From positions 1,305,001 through 1,369,000 of the forward strand of contig JACVTC010000038.1 of NCBI GenBank assembly GCA_016946835.1: DNA of 64,000 bases. The letters are read 5' to 3'. The notes under the pieces were generated by a model, which saw only the letters and a list, made by a program, of their open reading frames with translations, had not been told where the DNA came from and searched no databases. This stretch comes from Neocallimastix lanati (nom. inval.) (Eukaryota; Neocallimastigomycota; Neocallimastigomycetes; Neocallimastigales; Neocallimastigaceae). The position numbers were made by a program, and so were the translations under genes. Each line of letters opens with the position of its first letter. Within the stretch, counting starts at the first letter, position 1. Below, in pieces: positions 1 through 14,472 of this stretch.

Positions 1-1925
1 TAAAGTTTCAAATAAACAATCCGAAAGAACATCTAAAACTTCAATATGCGTGACAACTGCCCCACCACCGTTTTTAATAATATTGGATAAAATATAGATT
101 ATATTGGTTTGAACAGCAAGATCATGACTATAATCTTTCAAATGTTTTAATGAGTATAAAACCAATAAATATCTATATTGTGGATTCATTCCCTTTGTAA
201 ATATTTTAAATAATTTTAATAAATAATTTTTATTTAACATATGATTGTTACTTTCCAAATACCTATATTAATTTATTTTAAATATTTATTTTAAAAAAAA
301 AAAATTAATAATAATAAAATAAAATTAAATAAATAGTTTATTAATTTTAAAATACAATTTTTTTTTTAAAAAAAAAAAAAAAATTTCATTTGAATACATA
401 AATATAATCTACATATAAATTTATAATATATAATAGATTTTGTTTTTGTTTTTGTTTTTTTTTTTGTTTTTTTTTTATTTATACTCACTTATAAATTGGG
501 TTAAATACTTTATCAAACGTCACTGGATTAATACGTTGCATGATTTCATTAATACTTTGAATAGCTAAATTGTCCATATCAACATCACTTATATCCGTAT
601 TAGATAATGAACGATAAAGTTTAACGCCAGTAGTCTTTTTTTCTTGAATATTAGCTAATAATGCTGGTATAACATGTTCTAAAAATTCATCTATTTTTGG
701 TGATTTTAAAAAAGTATCATTAGAAACAATGGCATATAATGCTCTTACGGAAGAAATCTTCTTTTTATTTTGAATTTCTGGATCTTCATTACTTTCTTGA
801 ACATTTTGACAAAGAATTTTAAGAATTTTTAAATATGGAACAACAAATGCTGAATCAACATCAAGAATAACATGATTATGATGTGCTGAAAATGAAATAA
901 TCTTTTTTTATAAAAAATATAATTACAATTTTTTTTTTTTTTTTAGTATCTAATATTTTTACCATTTATTAATTTTATTATATACTATTAACTTACGGTT
1001 GAAGAAATTTGTTCAATAATTTCAGTGTTTAATGGACTTTCAAGCATCTTTGCTAAAATATTAACAACTGAAACTAAAAATAAATCCAAATTTTCTTTAC
1101 ATTTTGAACCTACCAACACAGTTAATATAGTTAAGGTAACCTTTAGATTTCTAATATTATTATTATTTTATTTATTTATTTATATAGAATAATAATAAAA
1201 TAAAAATAAAAAAAAAAAAATAAATAAATAAATAAATAATATTTAATATTAATATTTCCTATTTAACTATATGTTAATATAATACTTTATACACTAATTG
1301 TATATATATAACAAAACAATATTTCCTTCATTACTGTTTTATATATTATATATAATAAATATTTTCTATTCAAATAGTATATATAATACTTTCTAAATAA
1401 ATAATATTATAAAAAAATATTTTTTCCAGATAAACTGTTACAACAAAATAGCTATATAACTGATATAATTAAAAATTCTTATTTTAATTTTAACTACTTA
1501 TATAATAATATAATAAATTAATAATTCTTATTTCTTTTAAAAATTGTTTAATATATAATATGTTTTAAATATTTCTTATTTTAATTACATTCATAATAAT
1601 ATAATACTCTCTACACTAAATATATATAATAAAAATAATTTTTTCTACAGCATATATAATAAAATAATAACGAAATAACTAATATAAAAATAGCTTTAAA
1701 CGAAAGGGTAAAATATTTAAATAATTACTCAATTTTTGAATAACTAATATCTCTTGCTGTTCTTTTTTCTAAATAAGCACCGATTTTGGTTAATTTTTGT
1801 GGTCTTGATTCTGCATAGAATACCAAAAACGATAAATTATTAGCCTTTGCTCCAGTTTCCCCTGGTTGAGAAGGATAAACATTATTAATTAAAGATACAT
1901 GATTATAGCAGCTTGAGCACCACAT
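1..1925 (-). CDS. EFR3: EFR3 homologue, N-terminal part (runs off left edge)
   Basis: Plasma-membrane scaffold that, in yeast and animals, recruits the PI4-kinase Stt4/PI4KA complex (with Ypp1/TTC7) to make PI4P. Exons on the minus strand: 1729-1925, 997-1150, 489-901 and 1-262 (incomplete), giving 342 residues; phases close at all three junctions. The protein starts MWCSSCYNH; the N-terminal cysteines fit the palmitoylated cysteine patch of the family. Residues about 35-65 carry the family pattern (FYAESRPQKLTKIGAYLEKR), followed by helical HEAT/ARM-like repeats, including HVIPALLANIQEKK, comparable to the animal IVPSLLFNM segment. Intron 1 is about 580 nt, unusually long here, and contains nothing recognisable. 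The start was chosen as the only ATG that puts the Cys patch at the N-terminus. Identification is from remembered family motifs, not a search. The C-terminal half lies outside the window. Confidence 0.82.
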
Positions 1926-4186
1926 TTTTTTTTTTATTTTGGTTTATTTTATATTTTCTTATTAAAATTAATTATATTTTAATTGGTTCTCTTTTTTGTT
2001 TTGGTTTGTTTTTTTTTTTTCGTTTTTATATCTCAATATCTAAAATTTATTTCTGCTTGTTGTTAATTTATTTTTTTTTTCTTTATTATGTTATTATTAT
2101 GATTTAATATTACTTTATTATTATTATTTTCTGTTCGTTATTTTTTGTTTTTTGTTTTTGTTTTGGTTTTGGTTTTATGTTTTGTTTTATTTTATTTTAA
2201 TTTCCTTAAGGTTATTTTATATATGAACTGAATTTGACATGTATTATTTAATTTAATTGAACTTTATATTATTTTTAACTTCGTCTATTAAATATATATA
2301 TATATTTTTTATATTTATTATATTTTTTATATTTGTATTTTATATTAAATATCTTCTGGTAAAATTGTCTTATGAAACATTTATATATGTATTATGATAT
2401 TCGAATTATTCTTTTTATTCTATATGCTTTTCTAATTTAAATTTTTTATGTTATATTATACAAAAATGAAATTATAAAATATATAGTTATATATATATAT
2501 TTTTTACTGGTTAATATTATATATAAAAATATTATTAATAATTTTTATATTTTTATATTATGTAAATATATTTTTCATTAAGTGTTTTTTTTTTTTTTCT
2601 TAATTCTTTAAACCTTTTTTAATTATATTTTATTTTGTATTTTTTTTCCTTATTTAAAAAGGAAAAAGACAAAAAAAAATAAAAGAAAATAAATAGCCTT
2701 TCTTTAATTTACTTTATTAAAAAATTTTATTATTTGGAAAAAAAAAAAAATAAACAAATAAATAAAATAAAAAAATAAAAATATGAATAAAGAATAAAAC
2801 AAATATAATTATTATTTATTATTTATTATTTATTATTTTTATTATTTATTATTATAATTATATTATTATTATTTATTATAATTATTATTAATAATTATTA
2901 TATTTTGTGATAATAATAAATATTAATTATATAATTAATACTTTATTTTAAAAATTTTAATAAACATTTATGAAAAGTTATTTGTTAAAAGGGAAAAGTC
3001 ATAAAATATAATAATTCTTATATTGTTATTATAAAATATTTATGATATAAAAAACAAAAAAAGAAAGATATTAATAATATAAAATTATGTAATTATATAT
3101 AGATGATATATTAATAAATAAATAAATTTGATATATAAAATAGTAAATTCATATAATAATCAAAATAAAATAATATAAAAAAAAAAAAAGATAAATAATA
3201 ATAATAATGAAATTAATAATATCTATCATTTATATTAATGGTTTTGATTAATGTTTAAAAATAAAAATAAATAGATTGCAATTATTAGTTGTTTTAATAT
3301 AAATTTAAATTCAAATTATAAAAACTATATATTATTGTTTATTTTAATATATGACATGCATCATTGTATAAAGTTTCTTTAATAATAAATTTTAATTCAA
3401 TCAATTTTTAATATATATTAGAGTATTTCATCCAATATATTAGTTTATAATATAATATATTGCTAATATATTTTTTAATTTTATTTCAGCGAATGGTTTA
3501 AATGACCATGGATTTAAAAAAATAATAATAATAATAATAATTAATTATTGAATAAAGTGTATTATAAAATAAATATATTTATATATATATCTTATTTTTA
3601 ATTATTAATTATTAATTATATATTATTAATGATTGTTTATTAATTAATACTTATTAAAATTAATAAATAGAGTTAAAAATTCAAAAGAATTTTAATTTAT
3701 ATTAATTTTATTTATCCATATTTAATAATGACTAAAATTTTACAATAAATTTAATATGGTTAATAAATTTTTTTTGGTAATTCAAATGACAAATTCTTTT
3801 AGTTTCTTTAAACTTCCCTAAACTCTCTCTTCCTCTGAATATCTCTGAATATGAATTTTTTTAACCTAACAATGCAAATACAAAAGATAAAGTATAAGAA
3901 AAAAAAAGTTTAGTTAATTTAGTTAATAATGTTTAAAAACTTTTTTTATAGCATAATAGAAATTTAAATTTTACTTATTTTACTTTTATTAATTTAAATT
4001 AAATAGTAATAATTATTACTATTAAAAATTAATTTCCAAAAATAAACTCGACATTTAAAATTTTATGTACTTATCAGTTTTATTTGATTTTAACATTGAT
4101 AACATGCAAAAGCAAATATTACTAAAAAAGTTAATAAATCCTTGTAAAAAATTAAATAAATTTTTATTTTATTTTATTATTTAATA

Positions 4187-4220
<34 letters not shown>

Positions 4221-5981
4221 TTTATAATAAAGTAAATAAATAAATTTATTATAAAAGCTTTTTTTTTTTGAACTGTTCACATTTTATTTATATTATTATA
4301 GATTCTATTAATAGTTTATGATTTTTAAAGATGAGCAGCAAAAAAAAAAACTTTATTATTACGTATGAATTTTCTTACGCAGCAATGAAGTATTTATATT
4401 GATTGATTTTTAGTTTTAATTAATATGTAGGATGATTATTATAAATATAATTATACTTTAAAGTTATCATTTTATATGATATTTATTATATCAAAGTTTA
4501 TATATCATTTTACTATTAGTCATGATATCTTTTAGAAAAAAAAGAAAGTAAAACAATTGATTGATTACATAGTAATATTCATAATTATATAAAAATATAA
4601 CTTAAGGTTTAATTCTATATAATATCTTAGTCATAATCTTAAAATAAAGGTATAATTTTTATTTTGTATTGGCTTAAAGAAAGTCAAAAAAATTCTATTA
4701 AATCACATTAAGTTTAATTATGATGGACATCATTTACAAAAAAAAAAAAAAAAAAAAAAAAAGTGAATTAATCTTTAAAACAAATTTTGAAATAATAATA
4801 TAAACATAAATTTTAATATGAAAATTATTAATTATAGGATACTTATAAAAATTTATTTCTATGTTAGTATTATATTATGATATATATTTTTTTGTTCATC
4901 ACTTTCATATATTTAAATTTATTTATAATATATATATATATATATATAATTAATAATTATAAGGCATATATCCATATATTAAATTTATTTTATAATTTTA
5001 AATTCTTTTATTTTCCTTATTATGTTTATTAATTAATTATTAACCATTACTCTATTTATAAATTTTACAATTATTCATTAGTCAAGCCTCAAATTTAAAT
5101 AAATTATTTTATGTGGCTTAATATTCATACAATATAATTGCACTACCTAAAAACTTTAAAAACTTTAAATTTAATTTAAATGAAAATTTTTAGATTTATT
5201 TTTGTTTTTTTGTTTTTTTTAAAAAAAAAATAAAAAAATTAAGCTTTACATATTTTATATTATATATATATATATATATATTTTTTTTAATTATAAACTT
5301 TTTTTTTTTTTTTTTTGTTATGATTGATAACTAATAATTAAATTTTAGATTTAACACTAGATTTTTTAACACTATATATTACAATAAAATAAAGTTTTTA
5401 TAATAAAAATAATTTCTTTAAAAACAGGAAAACGTTTATAAAAAATTATAAACAAAATAATAAATTACAATTTTCGAACTTTTTTTTAAAAATTTTAATA
5501 ATTTTAAATAATATAAATATTTATTATTATTTAAAAACTCGATATATAAAATTAACTTTATTTTATATATTTTTTATTAAATTTTTATTATAAAAATAAA
5601 AAAAAAATAAAAAAAAAAAAAAAATACATATTATATTATAAAAATGGTATACAAATAAAAATTATTATAATATAATAAACATTAATAGAAATAGTAAAAA
5701 AATTTTATTTTTGTCAATTTCTTAAATTGATTTAAAATTATTATAATATTCATAATAAAAAAAAATTTTAAAAAAAAAAAAAAAAAAACTAAAATTAAAT
5801 TATAATTTAAAAATATCTGGTTGATTGTAAAACATTAATTGTCTTTCTCAGATTAATACTTTTCTCTTTAATTACTATTAATGTTTTTTTTATCTTAATT
5901 TATATATATATATTTTTTTATTCTTCTTCATTATGTATTGGTATAATATTAATTCACCATTAGTTTCATTTTAACTTCAAT
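1926..5981. other. intergenic AT-rich DNA, about 4 kb
   Basis: Upstream of EFR3 and downstream of the TSNAXIP1-like gene. It is almost entirely A/T with homopolymer runs and short TA, TTA and TAA repeats. I find no exon-like stretch with coherent splice phases. The only structured item is the hairpin at 4207-4269. Confidence 0.7.
4207..4269. repeat. perfect inverted repeat, 25-bp stem with 13-nt loop
   Basis: Left arm 4207-4231 (poly-A then AAGCTTTTATAATAAA) is the exact reverse complement of right arm 4245-4269. It lies alone in intergenic DNA, more than 2 kb from either gene. About 16 bp of each arm is non-homopolymeric, so it is more than an A-run facing a T-run. It may be a miniature element remnant or a fixed cruciform-forming sequence; its function is unknown. 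Confidence 0.8.
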
Positions 5982-7643
5982 CTAGATTACATTAATAGAA
6001 CTTTTATTATTGATATCATTATTCTTTTCACTCTCAATGTTATTATTGCCTTTTGGATTTGTATTTTCATTATTTATACCTTTATTATCTGCATCATTTT
6101 TATTCTCTGTGATATTAATATTATTGCCATTGTCTATTTTCTTATCAATGGTATTTTCATTAATAATATTTTCTTGATTTATATTAATACCTTTATTATC
6201 TGTATCATTTTTATTTTCTGTGATATTAATATTATTGTCATTGTCTATTTTCTTTTCAATGGTATTTTCATTAATAATATTTTCTTGATTTCCATTATGA
6301 TCTTTATTATCATTTCTATTATTATTTTCATTATTTTCATTATTAATTGAATTAGTATTTTCATTATTATCATTATTAATTGAATTAGTATTTTTATTAT
6401 TATTATTAGTTTCGTTATTATTATTATTATTGTTGTTGTTGTTGTTGTTGTTGTCATCATCTTCTTCTTCTTTCAATAATGCCAAAGTCGAAAATGACAA
6501 ATTATGAGCAGGGCTGATACTAAAATTGTCACTAAACTCATATTCTTCTATATCCATAACCTCTTCTTGTTCTTTTTCTGGTTTTTGATCATCTATTACG
6601 ATAGTTTTAACATTAGGATCTTCTTCACTACCAAATTTAACAACACCCTTTGATAAATTCTATATTTTAATATTATTAAAATAAGTGACAAAAAAAAAAA
6701 AAATAAAAAATAAAAAAATTAATATTCAATTAATTAATTAATACTATATTTATAATTTTTTCTAACCTTAATAAATATTTCTTTATCAATCATTTGTCGT
6801 AAATTGACATCTGATAATGTATTATAACCTCTTTTGATATATTCGAGGATTTCCTATTATTTGTTATTAATATTAGTGTTATTAGTATTATTATTTATAA
6901 ATTATTATTATTATTATTTACTATTTATTATTTATTATTTATTATTTATTATTTATTATTTATTATTTATTATTTATTATTTATTATTTATTATTTATTA
7001 TTTATTATTTATTATTTATTATTTATTATTTATTATTTATTATTTATTATTTATTATTAATTGTTTTTCATCTATTCTACCTTTTTTGTTTTAAGAGTAT
7101 CATATTGACACATAACCTAAAAAAAAAAAAAAAAAAAAAAAATATCAAATATAAATTTTTAAATAATTATTTATTTATTAAAAATTTAATATTTTTATAT
7201 ATTATATATAATTAACATTGTATATTACTCTTAATAGATCAGTTCCGATAATCTTTTGATCTGAAGAAACTGACTTTAATTCACTCTACATAAAAAAATA
7301 AAAATAAAGTAATAAAAGTAAAATATATGATAAATAAATGATACATTATTAATATACTCTTACTAATAAAAAGAAAAATAATAATTATTCATATATATTA
7401 AAATCAATAATAAAAAATATTTACCAATAATCCATCTAAATATTCTTTTCTATCTTCCATTTCTTGAGATAGTATTCTATTTACTGTTGGATATTCATAA
7501 TAACTATTATACATGAAGTATTGATAATTATACTATATAATAATAAAATATTTTATTTTTAATTTAATATAATATAATATATTCATTAAAAATAATAATT
7601 CATCATATAATTATATGCTATTAAAAGCCTATATATACACACA

Positions 7644-7682
<39 letters not shown>

Positions 7683-8155
7683 CATTTCTTCGGGTTGTTC
7701 TGACTCTACACACTAAGATGAATAATAGATAAACAAAATATACAAATTAATATATACATATATATATATATATATATTCTATATAATTTATGAATATTAT
7801 ATTACAAACCTTTAATAATACTTTTATTCTACTATCACTTTTATTTGGCCAATATTGTTGGAAAACTTGTTTACAAACCTTCTTCGATACATATCCTTTA
7901 ATTTCATTTCCATTTTGTTGACGATCATAATGAATAAATACTTTTTTTAACTTATTCAATACTTCAATTAAATAATAGTAAACTTCCTCATTGCATTCAT
8001 CTATTAAATTACATATAATAATTAATATTATTAGTTTTAATAATAATAATTTTAATGAAAAGAATTAAAAAAAAAATAAATATTATAAATCATAAAATCA
8101 TATGTACTCTATTTTATTATATATTATAATATAATATTTTATTAAAATTTATTCC

Positions 8156-8195
<40 letters not shown>

Positions 8196-8954
8196 ATATA
8201 TTATAATATTTACCATTTAAAATTTTTAAAAATATATTGCATATAACATTATTTTCACCATAAATTCTACAAGCATCATGAATATTATATCCCCATTCAG
8301 CTATAATTTTCTTTGCTCCAAAACGCTTTTTCAAATATAAATATAAAAATTCAGACAAAGTTATCTTTTATATTATTATTGTAGTTATTAATATTTTTAT
8401 TTTTAACATATTTAAATATATATGGATGTTTGCACGTGTGTGTGTGATTAGAATAACAAAATTATATAGTTTTAAAAAATAAAATTTGATCAATAAAATT
8501 ATTTATGTTACTTTTATATATTTATTTATGAAAGTATTTATTTTGTATTACTTTTTTAGAAATTTCTTTAAGAGAATCACTTTTCTTTTGAGATATATCA
8601 TATAAAGTTTTAGCTTTCCATATATCATTTATTATCATGATTAAACTCCTTCTATTAATCATTCTATTTACAACTTTTCCTTCATATCTTATTTTTTTTT
8701 ATTAAATAAAATAAAGATATAGTTAGTTTAAATATTTATTTATTATAATTATATTATGATATAGAATTATTAAAGTTTAGTATAATTGTGTTCTTTATAT
8801 ATTTATAATTATATATACCTTAAATATTTTGGTATATCTGATTGAAAACCTAAGCCAGTGAAATAATAAGATGAATCTAATATGAACGTATTATTATCAT
8901 TATCATTTTCCTTTTCTTCTTCTGTATTTTCTTTCTATATTTGATTATTTAATA

Positions 8955-8985
<31 letters not shown>

Positions 8986-9724
8986 ACATATTTATTAACA
9001 TTAATAATATTGATAATTAATTATAATATATATATATATAATGTAATTATTAATTTATTTTATCTTATTATTATTTTTGTTTTATGTTTTATGTTTTTTT
9101 TTTATTATTATTTTATTTTATTTTATTCTTTATTAAATATGTACTTTTTTTCAAATACCTTTTCTATTTTATTAATGAAAAATGAAACCGTTCTATTAAT
9201 ATCAAGATTATCCACATTTTTCTTATATTCTATAATATTTGCACCAGGGCATAAGGTTCTAACTAAACCCCAATCAATTTCAAAGTTATTAAATCCATAT
9301 CCATGATAAGATGATCTATAAGACATACTTTCTCTTTTTATATTTTGCATGATCTTTATTATTTCATAAAATATATATATTTATATATATTTATATATAT
9401 TTATATATTAAATTAAATTAAATAAAAAATTATTAATATCAATCAATATATATATAATATTATATATAATATTATATACCATTTTTTCATTAAAAGTTTT
9501 AAGATCTTGAAGTTCATCTTCACATTTTTCCAATCTTATTTGAATATCATTATATAATTCTTTTGGAACCATCTTAAATATATATTATTAATTTAATTAA
9601 ATATATATTAGTAATTATTATTAAATAGATTAGATTACTAATAAAAAAAATTTTTTTCTAAAAGATAGTTATTATTATGGTGATAATTATTATTATTATT
9701 AGTAGTAGTAGTAGTAGTACTATT

Positions 9725-9763
<39 letters not shown>

Positions 9764-10888
9764 TTATATCAATAAATATATATACTTTTTCAATAGTTTT
9801 GTTTAAATCTGTATTTAATTCTGTTAATTCACATATTTTTATATCCACTAAATGTATCAAATAAAAAAAAATTTTAATTGAATATAAAAAAATATGAATT
9901 ATTAATTATATATAGCTATACCGATATATTTTCTTTCTAATAATATATATCATCATTAATAATAATATATATATAATTTATCTAATAATTACTATTTTTA
10001 ACATTATCATGTAATCTTTCTAGTTCTGCATCCTTTTGTTGTATTAATTCTGAACAATATTTGTTTGTACGCTCAAGTTCTTGCTCTAAATGGTATACTC
10101 TATTTGTTAAACGTTCCTATCATTTCATATACAAAATAAAATTAAAAATTTTATAAAAATAAATTAAATAAACCAAATATGTAAATATATATATATAATA
10201 AATATAAAAATAGTATAAAATATATTTTAATTAATAATATTATTAATTTAATATTTAATATCTTACATCATTAATTTCAGCAATTTCAAATTTATCTATT
10301 TTATCTTCTAATACTTCTTTATCATTATTTAATTCTTTTACAATCATTTTATATCTTTCTATTTCTCTATTTAAACCATTACTTATATATGTTTTACATT
10401 TTAAATATACATTATAATAAAAAAAAAATAATGAAGGAATAAACAAAACAAAAATAATTAAATTAATAAATAAATATATATATATTTGTTTTTTTTTTTA
10501 AAAAAAATAATAAAATAAAATAAAATAAAATAAAAATATAAAATATAAAATATAAAATAAAATAAAGAAAAGATAAAAAATTATAATAATATTAATAATA
10601 AATTATTATAATACATTTCATCTTCATATTCACTTCTTGTTAATTGTTTTAATTCCTCAATTTGTTTTCCTGCTTGATATTTTAATATGGAATATTTACT
10701 TTTTATCAAATGAGTTTTTATTATAAAAAAAAATTAAAATAAAATAAAATAATAATTAAGGATTTTAACAAATTCAAAATAAATAGTACTATTATTTTTT
10801 TTTTTGGTTTGCTTTATATGATTTTTTTTTCGTTTTTGCTATATATTGTAAATATTATTATTGTTATTATTATTATTATTATTATTAT

Positions 10889-10923
<35 letters not shown>

Positions 10924-11051
10924 TTAATTATATAAATAAAAAAGGATATTATTCATCTTCCATTTTCATAGCATTTCGTAAATTTATTTCATATTCATTT
11001 TTAATATCACTTAAAATAGGTCTATATGTTTTAAATTCATCCATAAAGAAA

Positions 11052-11086
<35 letters not shown>

Positions 11087-11691
11087 ATATTATTAATATG
11101 AATTAACACAAAAATGTAAAATTATAAAAGTTTAGTTCATATTATAATATATAAAATTATTAATATTTAATAAATTAAAATAAAAAAAAATATAAAATAA
11201 TAATAATAATGAAATAAAAAAAAAAAAAAATTAAGAAGTAATGTATTATTTTTTTTTTCAACTACTTACCAAATACAGTTTTATAAACCTGTAATCTTTC
11301 CATACATCCAGGTTTTGTACTTTTATATATATAAAAGAACATATAATTATAATTATATATATGAATATTTAAAAGTGGAATTTTAGGTATCACCTAATAT
11401 ATTACAATTAATTTTTAATTTAATAAATATCAATTACTTCTCAATTCCAAGTTCTTCAAATTCTCTTTTAATGTATGACATCATCTGAGCTAAAAATTTT
11501 GGTTTTGTTGAATTTCTATCCGGATAGATATTTTCTTTAAAGGTATGAATTGATTCAAATTTTACATTATTTCTAATATCTGTTTTTGAATAATTTGCTA
11601 CTGGAATTGCTGTTTTACTCGATAAAAATAAATCCCTATCATGTAACCTGTATTAAATAAGGAAGTTAATGATATTATAATGATATAATTT

Positions 11692-11726
<35 letters not shown>

Positions 11727-12287
11727 TAATTTTTAATTATTTAATAATATAATTAATACAAATTATTTTTTATATATAGATATATATATATAATATTTAT
11801 TATTTTTTATTTAGTTTACAGTGTTCTAAAAGATCCTTTTTCATTTTGTCTTGTATTTATATAATTGGCAGATTGTACTCTTGATTTATTATCTTTTATT
11901 ATTAATATCATTTAATAATACAAATTTAAATATATATATTAGATTTTAACTGATCATATAAAATAATTTTTTAAATTTTTTTAATCAATATGTTTTTTAT
12001 TAGTATTAGTATTATTATTACTTATTGAACTGTTAGCAGAATTTATCCTTGACTTTCTACCTGTAAAACATTATTATATATTATTATTTATTATTAAAGT
12101 TTATTATATTGGATTTTTTATAATATGGCAATGAAAATTTCTTTATTTGAATTAATTTTAATATATATATATTTCTTTTTTTTTTTTTGTTTTTTTTGTT
12201 TTTTTTGTTTTTGTAATATTTTATTAAAAATGGACTTGTACCAATTGTATAAGCAGAATTTATTCTTGATTTTTTAGCAGCAATCAT
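5982..12287 (-). CDS. TSNAXIP1: TSNAXIP1-like coiled-coil protein, 22 exons
   Basis: Probable cilium/flagellum-associated protein. Exons: 12242-12287, 12022-12060, 11820-11892, 11438-11647, 11270-11319, 10950-11052, 10615-10713, 10267-10381, 9993-10116, 9786-9847, 9480-9572, 9159-9353, 8819-8934, 8552-8687, 8214-8364, 7810-8000, 7683-7712, 7425-7532, 7229-7285, 7081-7116, 6767-6853, 5982-6659; 932 residues, all phases consistent. The N-terminal TSNAXIP1 domain (residues about 100-175) shows KPGCMERLQVYKTVF and TYRPILSDIKNEYE. A long coiled coil follows, then a second conserved block near residue 430 (GLGFQSDIPKYLRYEG) resembling animal TSNAXIP1. A divergent EF-hand-like segment lies near 560, and the last 190 residues are Asn-rich. 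Intron 6 lacks a GT donor and looks AT-AC. Residues 1-50 carry a short motif, KSRxxSA, three times. Family assignment is from memory; a search would settle it. Confidence 0.85.
6922..7058. repeat. (TTATTTA)n heptamer satellite in an intron
   Basis: About 19 tandem copies of a 7-bp unit fill most of the intron between the exons at 6767-6853 and 7081-7116 of the TSNAXIP1-like gene. The same unit, in one orientation or the other, recurs at 12928-13095, 36793-37056 and 38256-38372. Confidence 0.9.
10714..10949 (-). other. candidate U12-type AT-AC intron (intron 6 of the TSNAXIP1-like gene)
   Basis: On the minus strand the intron opens with ATATCCTTT, the full consensus of AT-AC minor-spliceosome donors, and ends in AC at 10714. 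A TCCTTAAT stretch (10755-10762) matches the U12 branch-site consensus. The upstream exon ends in phase 2 and the downstream exon resumes in the correct frame (MEDEY then HLIKSKYS), while no GT occurs after the conserved NEYE segment before the in-frame stop. The branch site to AC distance is about 43 nt, longer than typical, but no AG or AC lies between them. Splice signals are seen directly; use of the minor spliceosome is inferred. Confidence 0.75.
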
Positions 12288-12372
12288 GATTATATTGTAT
12301 AATTTTTATGTATAAAGTTCAATATTATATTAAATTTATATTAATATTACATATTACAAAAATTCATTGAAG

Positions 12373-12415
<43 letters not shown>

Positions 12416-12645
12416 AAAATCAAGAATTAATATATAATAAAATATATTATGTTATTTTTTATTTATTTATTTAATAATAATAAAGTTTTCAAACAAGTTT
12501 TCTTTCTTTAATCTTTTTTCTTATTATGATTGTTAAGTTTTAAATAAAATCTTTGAATAAAAAATTGAAAATCAATAAAAGTTAAAAAATTTAATGAATA
12601 ATATTATTATATAAAATTTGAATTCTCATATATCTTAATTATCTT

Positions 12646-12682
<37 letters not shown>

Positions 12683-13437
12683 AAATTTGTTCATCTTTCA
12701 ATGTTTTACTTCTCAATAAAATATCTTTTAATGATAAACAATATAATATTTTTCATATAATATATTTTGAATAATATTAAAATTCTATATTATAAATGTT
12801 TCAAAACTTTTTTTTTTTTTTGTTCATCTTATTTTTGAATAAAAAATTAATAGTAATATTTTATATTTAATATTATTTATTTTTTTTTTTTTTCAAGTCA
12901 TTTTTAGTTTGTATACTTATTTTATACTTATTATTTATTATTTATTATTTATTATTTATTATTTATTATTTATTATTTATTATTTATTATTTATTATTTA
13001 TTATTTATTATTTATTATTTATTATTTATTATTTATTATTTATTATTTATTATTTATTATTTATTATTTATTATTTATTATTTATTATTTATTATTAATA
13101 TTTTTAATTACTTGTTTTTCTAATTGTTAATATTATAATTATATAACCATATTATTACAAAAATATAAAATTTATTAAACCATTTGTTATTAACTAAAAA
13201 TTTATGGAATTTTCGAAAATATAATTAAAATTGTTTGATTTTTTAAAAAAAAAAGAAAAAAATTCAAAATTTCAAAAATCTGTATTATTTTATTTAACTC
13301 TTCTCTTCTTACATTAGGATTTTTGGTTATAATTATATCTTATTTAATTTTTATTGTATTAATAACTCGTAATTAATTAAAAAAAAAAAAAAAAAAAAAA
13401 AAAGGAAAAAATATATATACAAATATAATTTTTAATA
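12288..13437. other. divergent intergenic region between the TSNAXIP1-like gene and REXO4
   Basis: About 1.15 kb separating two divergent start codons, so both promoters should lie here. It holds long A and T runs and the heptamer satellite at 12928-13095. I see no defined promoter motif or additional exon. Confidence 0.6.
12928..13095. repeat. (TTATTTA)n heptamer satellite
   Basis: Near-perfect tandem 7-bp units in the divergent intergenic region, about 340 bp upstream of the REXO4 start. Read as protein it would give a hydrophobic YYLLFII repeat, but there is no sign that it is translated. Confidence 0.9.
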
Positions 13438-13809
13438 ATGGAAAAGATTTTAAGTGAGGATAAAAGTTCAAATAATTTAAAACATTTAAATAAAGTAATT
13501 AATTTTTTTTTTTTTTTCTATAAAATTAAAAACTTTATATATTTAATAATTAATTATAAATTACATTGATTGTTTTATCATATTTCATATAAAAGAATCA
13601 AATGAAAGAAGAGGAAGAAAATAAAAAAAGGAAACTTGAATATGTTAATAATCTATCAAATAAAAAGCAAAAGACAATCAAGAAGAGAGTTAAAGAAATT
13701 TCAAAAGAACATTATGAAGAAGATAAAAAAATTAGTAATAATGAAATTGAAAAAATCGATAAAAAGAAGTAAATTTTAAATTTAATTTCCATTTAAATGA
13801 GAAAAAAAT

Positions 13810-13841
<32 letters not shown>

Positions 13842-14413
13842 TAAAAATTCAATTAACAAAAACTGAATTTCTAAAATTTAATTTTTTAAATTTCAAATTA
13901 AATCAATTAAAAGAAATTCAAATAAGTAATTATTAAAAGTATTAAAAGTTAATAATTTATATATAATTAATATTTGTTTTACTATTATACCTATTTTTAT
14001 TATTTATTTTTAAACTTAATAGTAACGCTGATACCGAAAAAAAAGATAAATGTATAACTTCCAAAGATTTAAATACTATAGATTCATTATTCAATGAAAT
14101 AAATGAAAAAGAAGAAAAAACTAACCATGAAAAAATAAATAAAGAGGAAGATAAGAAAATAATATATGATAATATTGATAAACTACCTTCTCTAATAGAA
14201 AATGATAGTACTTACAAAGAAAAGTAATTTATAAATTTTTAAATGGATAAAAATTTAATTTTTGCTTCAATCGAAAATTAATAATTAATTACATTTATAG
14301 AATCATTAATTCAAGCAATAATAAAATATAATATATAATAATATACAATACATAATATAGAATATAAAATATATAAAAATTAATATTTTAATATTTAATA
14401 TAATAATATATCC

Positions 14414-14472
<59 letters not shown>

